DNA of 64,000 nucleotides, from the NCBI RefSeq assembly GCF_018224615.1, contig NZ_JAGTUK010000003.1, positions 62,001 to 126,000 on the forward strand, given 5' to 3'. Within the stretch, counting starts at the first letter, position 1. Each line of letters begins with the position of its first letter. Positions 61,423 to 64,000 of this stretch are shown piece by piece. The stretch comes from Microbacterium paraoxydans (GTDB taxonomy: Bacteria; Actinomycetota; Actinomycetes; Actinomycetales; Microbacteriaceae). Both the position numbers and the translations under genes were made by a program. The notes beneath the pieces are model-generated. The model saw only the letters and a list, made by a program, of their open reading frames with translations, searched no databases and was not told where the DNA came from.

Positions 61423-62720
61423 CGCAGGACGTCGGTGTCTCGGTGCCCGTGACGTGGCACCGGACGTCGGTGATCGCGATCGGTCTCGCCGGGGCGGCGC
61501 TGCTCGCGGGGGTGGGGCTCGTGCTGTCGCGCGCCGATGTGATCGCCGTGGGGCTGCCGCTCGCCCTCGCGGCGGTGTGGTCGCTGTGGCATCGTCCACG
61601 CGACGGCGACCTGCGGGTCGCGCTGCACGCCGACGTGGCCGAGGGCGACGGGTCCGCCGTGCGTGTCGTCGCGGACGTGGACCTGGAAGCCGACGGTGTC
61701 CAGCTGTCGATCGAGCAGGAGGGACGCCGCACCGGACTGGCGGACGTGCGACCGGGAGTACGCGCCGTGTCGGCCACGACCCGGCTGTCGCACTCGGGTC
61801 CGCTCGAGCTGCTGGCCCTGATCGTCCGCGGGACCGCGGGCGACGGCGCCTGGGTCTCCGATCGCGGACCACGCGTCGCCATCGGATGGGACGCCGTGCC
61901 GAAGACCAGGCCCATCGATCGCTTGCCGGTGGCGCCCCGGCTCGCGGGGCTGCACGGGACTCACGAGGGACGACGCGCCGGCCAGGGCGGAGACTTCCAC
62001 GACATCCATCCTTTCGTCCCCGGGGATGAGCTCCGACGCGTCGACTGGCGCGCGACGGCTCGTGCCGCGCGCCGCCCGGGCGACCTGCTGGTGCGACGGG
62101 TGAACGCCTTGAGCGACTCCTCGGTCGTGATCGCGATGGACACCGCCGAAGACCTGGGCTCCGTCGTGGCGGCATGGGGGACTCACGACCCGGACCGGAC
62201 GGGCGTCACGTCGCTCGATCTGGCCAGGGAGGCGGCGCTGTCCGTGGCGACCGCCGCGGTCGCGTCGGGGGACCGGGTGGCCTTCCACGCGCTCTCGCCG
62301 GGTGGCCGCAGTGTGCCGCTCGGCGGGGGAGCGCGCCACCTCGCCCGCCTGCGCGCGTCGATCGCCGCCACGGGGGTCGGTGCGGACACGTCGTACCGGC
62401 GCTCTCCGGTGATCCGGGCGGGCTCGATCGTGTTCGTGCTCTCCACCTTCGTCGACGGCGTGGCGGCGCGACTCGCGACGCGATGGCGGGCGGCGGGTCA
62501 CTCCGTGGTCGCGGTCGACGTGCTGCCGCCGCTCGACGGTTCCCGGCTCACCAGGGAGCAGCGCATCGCCCTGCGCACGCTGCTGGCGGAGCGCACGGAT
62601 GTCGTCGCCGAGCTGGAGCGCGCGGGGGTGGAGGTCGTGGCGTGGGCGCGCGACGACGTCGACGTGGCGCTGCGGGTCGCGGCGGCGCGGCAGCAACGGA
62701 ACCGGAGGGTGGCGCGGTGA
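61419..62720 (+). CDS. DUF58 domain protein
   Basis: 433-residue protein with two N-terminal membrane segments (about residues 17-34 and 38-56), an immunoglobulin-like middle part and the DUF58 signature GGDFHDIHPFVPGDELRRVDWRATAR, followed by a VWA-like region (SSVVIAMDTAEDLGS). DUF58 proteins are functional partners of MoxR ATPases. ATG 61419 overlaps moxR by 4 nt. The stop overlaps the next membrane-protein gene as GTGA. Confidence 0.9.
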   Translation: MTQDVGVSVPVTWHRTSVIAIGLAGAALLAGVGLVLSRADVIAVGLPLALAAVWSLWHRPRDGDLRVALHADVAEGDGSAVRVVADVDLEADGVQLSIEQEGRRTGLADVRPGVRAVSATTRLSHSGPLELLALIVRGTAGDGAWVSDRGPRVAIGWDAVPKTRPIDRLPVAPRLAGLHGTHEGRRAGQGGDFHDIHPFVPGDELRRVDWRATARAARRPGDLLVRRVNALSDSSVVIAMDTAEDLGSVVAAWGTHDPDRTGVTSLDLAREAALSVATAAVASGDRVAFHALSPGGRSVPLGGGARHLARLRASIAATGVGADTSYRRSPVIRAGSIVFVLSTFVDGVAARLATRWRAAGHSVVAVDVLPPLDGSRLTREQRIALRTLLAERTDVVAELERAGVEVVAWARDDVDVALRVAAARQQRNRRVAR

Positions 62721-63283
62721 TCGGTCGCAGACGCTCCTTCTTGGTGGGCGCGTGGGTCCCTGGCGCCGCTCCCCGGGCGCTGGTCGTGGCTCTGGTGCTG
62801 GTCGGTGTGCTGACGCTGCACCCCACGCCGTTCTGGCGCGGGGTCGCCGTGGTCGCTGCGCTCGTCGGCTCCGTCCTGCCGCGGTCGCTGGGCGCGTGGG
62901 CGGGCGCGGCCTGTCTGCCGTTCGGCCTGCTGCTGTCGGAGCCGGCACCGGAGCGGACGGCTCTCGCGGTCCTGCTGGTGCATGCGATCCACGTTCTCGG
63001 GTCGCTGAGCCTCACCGTGCCTGCGGTTTCGCGCCTGACGCTGGCGTCGTTGTGGCCGACCGCTCGACGGTTCCTCGTGGTCCAGCTGGTGGCCCAGCCG
63101 CTGTCACTGGGGGTGTGGCTGCTGGCGCCCACCGGTGTCGAGCGCGGCGCGGCCTGGCTCGCACCGGCGGCGGCCGTGGTGTTGCTGGCCGCGGTCGTGG
63201 GCGCCTGGCTCGCGCTGAGACGGGGGAGGGGCGCCGTCACGTCGGCCGCTGGAACCGCGTCGGAGGGTGCCGATCAGGGGTAG
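62717..63283 (+). CDS. Polytopic membrane protein of the MoxR operon, unknown
   Basis: 188-residue protein with about five hydrophobic segments between residues 15 and 170 and a short hydrophilic tail. I recognise no domain. In many actinobacteria this place is held by a large membrane protein with a transglutaminase domain (TgpA-like); that domain is absent here. GTG 62717 overlaps the DUF58 stop by 4 nt. Last gene before uvrA. Confidence 0.75.
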   Translation: MIGRRRSFLVGAWVPGAAPRALVVALVLVGVLTLHPTPFWRGVAVVAALVGSVLPRSLGAWAGAACLPFGLLLSEPAPERTALAVLLVHAIHVLGSLSLTVPAVSRLTLASLWPTARRFLVVQLVAQPLSLGVWLLAPTGVERGAAWLAPAAAVVLLAAVVGAWLALRRGRGAVTSAAGTASEGADQG

Positions 63284-63308
63284 CGGAGCCGATGTCCGTG
63301 GCCCCTCG

Positions 63309-63314
63309 TAGACT
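63309..63314 (+). promoter_or_regulatory. -10 element TAGACT of uvrA
   Basis: TAGACT ends 6 nt before GTG 63321; leaderless start. No LexA-like box is seen in the 37-nt gap. Confidence 0.6.
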
Positions 63315-63320
63315 TGTTCG

Positions 63321-64000
63321 GTGCCCATCGTCCCCGTTGCCTCCCCCGGAAAACTGAGTGTCCGCGGTGCCCGCGTCCACAACCTCCAGAACGTCGACAT
63401 CGATATCCCGCGCGACTCCCTCGTCGTGTTCACCGGCCTGTCCGGGTCGGGGAAGTCGAGTCTGGCGTTCGACACGATCTTCGCGGAGGGGCAGCGCCGC
63501 TACGTCGAATCGCTGAGCGCCTACGCACGGCAGTTCCTCGGTCAGGTGGACCGTCCCGACGTCGACTTCATCGAGGGTCTGAGTCCCGCGGTGTCGATCG
63601 ACCAGAAGTCGACGAACCGCAACCCGCGGTCGACCGTCGGCACCATCACCGAGATCTACGACTACATGCGACTGCTGTGGGCGCGCATCGGCGTGCCCCA
63701 CTGTCCGGTGTGCGGTGAGAAGATCCAGCGGCAGACGGTGCAGCAGATCGCCGATCAGCTCATGGAGCTGCCCGAGCGCACGCGTTACCAGGTCGTCGCG
63801 CCGATCGTGTCGCAGAAGAAGGGCGAGTTCGTCGACCTGTTCCGCGAGCTCGGCGCCAAGGGCTACTCGCGCGCGATCGTCGACGGCGAGCTGATCCAGC
63901 TGGCCGAACCGCCCACGCTCAAGAAGAGCTACAAGCACGACATCGCGGTGGTCGTCGACCGCCTCGTCGCCTCGCCCGACATCCTCGGCCGAGTCACCGA
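63321..64000 (+). CDS. uvrA: Excinuclease ABC subunit A, 5' part
   Basis: The first 226 codons of UvrA, running off the window end. The translation has the first ABC Walker A ([17 protein letters not shown], about residues 38-54), [17 protein letters not shown], the UvrA-specific [14 protein letters not shown] and the first cysteines of a zinc module (CPVCGEKI). It is the damage-recognition ATPase acting with UvrB, encoded 5 kb upstream. The GTG start is fixed by TAGACT 6 nt upstream. The normal full length is about 950 residues, so most of the gene lies outside. Confidence 0.96.
   Translation, partial: MPIVPVASPGKLSVRGARVHNLQNVDIDIPRDSLVVFTGLSGSGKSSLAFDTIFAEGQRRYVESLSAYARQFLGQVDRPDVDFIEGLSPAVSIDQKSTNRNPRSTVGTITEIYDYMRLLWARIGVPHCPVCGEKIQRQTVQQIADQLMELPERTRYQVVAPIVSQKKGEFVDLFRELGAKGYSRAIVDGELIQLAEPPTLKKSYKHDIAVVVDRLVASPDILGRVT

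Noticed and set aside
1..64000. CRISPR array, insertion sequence, prophage, rRNA or tRNA
   Set aside because: I found no regularly spaced repeat array, no transposase or integrase motif and no tRNA-like or rRNA sequence. Gene order is ordinary chromosome throughout.

Overview
The window is high-GC actinobacterial DNA, most likely from Microbacteriaceae and probably Microbacterium. The evidence is the gene content and order: a dcw cluster without ftsA, followed by sepF, yggT and wag31; a cytochrome bc1-aa3 branch with a diheme QcrC and an actinobacterial CtaF; and Rv2175c-, DUF3040- and DUF3043-type proteins. It looks like ordinary chromosome. I found no insertion sequence, prophage, CRISPR array, rRNA or tRNA, and coding density is very high with many 4-nt ATGA/GTGA overlaps.

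Layout. 1-2 kb: an Rv2175c-like DNA-binding protein, a convergent polyprenyl diphosphate synthase and a DUF3040 membrane protein. 2-19.9 kb: the division and cell-wall cluster mraZ-rsmH-ftsL-ftsI-murF-mraY-murD-ftsW-murG-murC-ftsQ-ftsZ, then a YggS-type PLP protein, sepF, yggT, wag31, lspA and an RluA-family pseudouridine synthase. murE is absent from its usual place between ftsI and murF. 20-22.4 kb: a GNAT protein and a sigma-70-like factor overlapping a membrane-anchored partner. 22.4-32.5 kb: dnaE, an unknown membrane protein, hisD, nrdR, pyrD, DUF3043, an M20 peptidase and an A-type Fe-S carrier. 32.6-41.7 kb: two converging respiratory operons, ctaC-ctaD-ctaF (+) and ctaE-qcrC-qcrA-qcrB (-), which together encode a bc1-aa3 supercomplex; a rhodanese and a GNAT gene lie between them. 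41.8-46.2 kb: trpD, a PHP protein with a polymerase-beta-like N-terminus, a stand-alone 5'-3' exonuclease, and an overlapping lipoprotein/secreted-protein pair of unknown function. 46.4-54.7 kb: rpsA, then a tightly overlapping six-gene operon (sulfonate-type ABC importer, acetyl-CoA synthetase, O-acetylhomoserine sulfhydrylase, CoA-binding protein). 54.7-64 kb: coaE, a Tat-exported unknown, uvrB, a TfoX-N protein, a small zinc-ribbon protein divergent from a MarR regulator, a DUF4129/MoxR/DUF58 operon, and the 5' part of uvrA.

Regulatory reading. Sixteen starts have a TANNNT-like -10 hexamer placed 6-7 nt before the start codon, which implies leaderless mRNAs and decides several start codons. 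Upstream of mraZ there are three GTGG(A/G) boxes at exact 10-bp spacing, plus a second, inverted array of four CCTCCAC boxes about 100 bp further upstream. The ftsZ, ABC/metY and MarR control regions each carry a clear inverted repeat. Most genes are ordinary housekeeping genes. The least explained parts are the secreted pair near 45-46 kb, the Tat substrate at 55.4 kb, the membrane protein after dnaE, and the double mraZ operator.
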